Shown here piece after piece: positions 62,546-64,000 of a stretch of DNA of 64,000 nt. This DNA comes from Lachnospiraceae bacterium (lineage in GTDB: Bacteria > Bacillota > Clostridia > Lachnospirales > Lachnospiraceae): positions 1 through 64,000 of the forward strand of contig JAFWZV010000002.1 of assembly GCA_017517305.1 (NCBI GenBank), read 5' to 3'. How positions within the stretch are numbered: position 1 is the first letter of the stretch; each line of letters starts with the position of its first letter. The position numbers were made by a program, and so were the translations under genes. The notes under the pieces are model-generated. The model saw only the letters and a list, made by a program, of their open reading frames with translations, was not told the DNA's origin and ran no database searches.

Positions 62546-64000
62546 ATGGATTACATGAAGGTGTACGAGGAGTGGTCAACCAATCCATTCTTCAACGAAG
62601 CTACTAGAAATGAGCTTTTGACAATTAAGGATGATGAGAAGGAAATTAAGGAAAGATTCTATGCTGATTTGGAGTTCGGTACAGCTGGACTTAGAGGTAT
62701 TATAGGTGCCGGAATCAATAGAATGAATGACTATGTAGTTGCAAAGGCAACACAGGGTCTAGCTAACTATATTAAGCTTCGTAAGAAGCAAAACAGAGGA
62801 GTTGCAATCGCATTTGACTCAAGAAGATGTTCTCCTGAGTTTGCAGATGTGGCAGCACTTTGTTTGGCAGCAAATGGAATCAAGGCATACGTGTTTGATT
62901 CACTTAGACCTACGCCAGAGCTTTCATTTGCAGTTAGATACTTAAATTGTGTGGCAGGTATTAACATTACTGCAAGTCACAATCCACCAGAGTACAACGG
63001 ATACAAGGTATACTGGGAGGATGGCGCACAGATTACACCACCGCATGATGCAGGTATTATGAAGGAGGTTAAGGCCATTACAGTTCAGGATGCACTCACT
63101 ATGCCTAAGCAGGAGGCTATCCATGAGGGTCTTTACGAGATAATTGGCAAGGAGCTTGATGATGCTTATATGGCAGAGCTTAAGAAGCTTGTTATTCATC
63201 AGGATTCAATAGATAAATACGGCAAGGAGCTTAAGATTGTCTACACTCCACTTCATGGAACTGGTAATATTCCAGCTAGAAGAATTCTTAGAGAGCTTGG
63301 CTTCGAGCATGTATATGTTGTTCCAGAGCAGGAGCTTCCAGATGGAAACTTCCCAACTGTTAGCTATCCAAACCCAGAGGCTGAAGAAGCATTTGAGCTT
63401 GCATTAAAGCTTGCTAAGGAAAAGGATGCAGATTTAGTTCTTGCAACTGACCCAGATGCAGACAGACTTGGTGTATATGTAAAGGATAAGGCTGGGGAAT
63501 ATCATTGCTTAACTGGAAATATGTCAGGAAGCTTGCTTGCAGATTATGAAATTGGCCAGATGAAGGCTACAAAGGGTCTTCCAGAGGATGGTGCACTTGT
63601 TAAGTCAATCGTTACTACAAACCTTGTAGATGAGATGGCTAAGCAGTACGGCATTAGACTTATAGAGGTTCTTACAGGCTTTAAATTTATCGGTCAGAAG
63701 ATGCTTGAGTTCGAGCAGAAGAGAAACGGAACTTACCTCTTCGGATTTGAGGAGAGCTACGGCTGTCTTATCGGAACTCATGCTAGAGATAAGGATGCAA
63801 TCGTTGCCACTATGGCACTTTGTGAGGCAGCAGCTTACTACAAGTCACTTGATATGACTTTGTGGGATGCAATGCTTCAGGTATATGAAAAGTACGGCTA
63901 CTATGTAGACGATATTAAGACGCTTACTCTTAAGGGAATCGAGGGCTTAGAGCAGATTCAGAAGATTATGGAGCACTTAAAGTCTAATACACCTACAGAG
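62546..64000 (+). CDS. pgcA: Phosphoglucomutase/phosphomannomutase (PgcA type), cut by the window edge
   Basis: The first 485 residues of a phospho-sugar mutase of about 560-580 residues. It opens with the PgcA-type block DLEFGTAGLRGIIGAG, NRMNDYVVAKATQGLANYI. The catalytic serine lies in TASHNPPEYNGYK, the metal loop is DPDADRLG and the sugar-binding loop is FGFEESYG. It interconverts glucose 1- and 6-phosphate for glycogen, cell wall sugars or glycolysis. GGAGGA precedes the ATG at 62546. A structured leader of about 230 bases precedes it. The C-terminal phosphate-binding domain is outside the window. Confidence 0.95.
   Translation, partial: MDYMKVYEEWSTNPFFNEATRNELLTIKDDEKEIKERFYADLEFGTAGLRGIIGAGINRMNDYVVAKATQGLANYIKLRKKQNRGVAIAFDSRRCSPEFADVAALCLAANGIKAYVFDSLRPTPELSFAVRYLNCVAGINITASHNPPEYNGYKVYWEDGAQITPPHDAGIMKEVKAITVQDALTMPKQEAIHEGLYEIIGKELDDAYMAELKKLVIHQDSIDKYGKELKIVYTPLHGTGNIPARRILRELGFEHVYVVPEQELPDGNFPTVSYPNPEAEEAFELALKLAKEKDADLVLATDPDADRLGVYVKDKAGEYHCLTGNMSGSLLADYEIGQMKATKGLPEDGALVKSIVTTNLVDEMAKQYGIRLIEVLTGFKFIGQKMLEFEQKRNGTYLFGFEESYGCLIGTHARDKDAIVATMALCEAAAYYKSLDMTLWDAMLQVYEKYGYYVDDIKTLTLKGIEGLEQIQKIMEHLKSNTPTE

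Overview
The window looks like the chromosome of a low-GC Firmicute of the Lachnospiraceae type, for example a Butyrivibrio, Pseudobutyrivibrio or Lachnospira relative. The family call is an inference. It rests on AT-rich coding, strong GGAGG ribosome sites, the eukaryotic-type HisA, an ATP-type PEP carboxykinase, a lipoprotein GH9 cellulase and the DUF6056, YfhO and DUF1538 membrane proteins. No rRNA, tRNA or CRISPR array was seen.

Bases 1-20,100 are an accessory, island-like region. It opens with a tyrosine recombinase on the minus strand and closes with a large serine recombinase that has small partner genes. Between them lie a HTH-DUF5680 regulator, a radical-SAM gene broken by a one-base deletion, an Abi-alpha (DUF4393) protein followed by an overlapping 42-residue ORF, and an AraC/GyrI - SRPBCC - AlkD operon. 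Next comes the most striking locus, a four-gene operon (6562-12700). It encodes a catalytically degenerate tyrosine-recombinase fold, a P-loop protein fused to an Mrr-type nuclease, an OLD-family ATPase-TOPRIM nuclease and a UvrD-like helicase. The last two are the Gabija arrangement, here with two extra genes in front. Further right are a divergent regulator/membrane-protein pair with palindromic operators, an AbiF-type HEPN protein preceded by its own small structured RNA, and a STAND (NB-ARC plus TPR) ATPase. The recombinase end carries a SHOCT-like small ORF, a cysteine-rich small ORF and an unassigned segment that looks like a folded RNA.

Bases 20,105-64,000 read as ordinary chromosome. 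They hold a membrane hybrid histidine kinase; a DUF6056 gene followed by a glutathionylspermidine-synthase-like gene, an unknown gene and a homospermidine-synthase-like gene; a DUF1538 membrane protein with a tandem PII-like protein and a DUF2207 protein; TrkA-TrkH potassium uptake; a two-domain GT2 glycosyltransferase and a SpoVK/CbbX-type AAA protein. These are followed by HisA, the GH9 cellulase and a GtrA-YfhO fusion, a 61-bp tandem repeat array, a second hybrid kinase, a VanZ-like protein and a GntR-regulated ABC exporter behind a long palindromic operator. The right end has PEP carboxykinase, a DUF885 peptidase-like lipoprotein, a MerR regulator, an RluA pseudouridine synthase, ProS, the CCA-adding enzyme, a CotS-like kinase-fold protein, a PEGA lipoprotein and a phosphoglucomutase cut by the window edge. 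The phosphoglucomutase is preceded by a folded leader.

All assignments come from reading motifs, domain order and spacing. No database search was possible, so RNA class assignments and the novelty of the four-gene operon remain to be tested.
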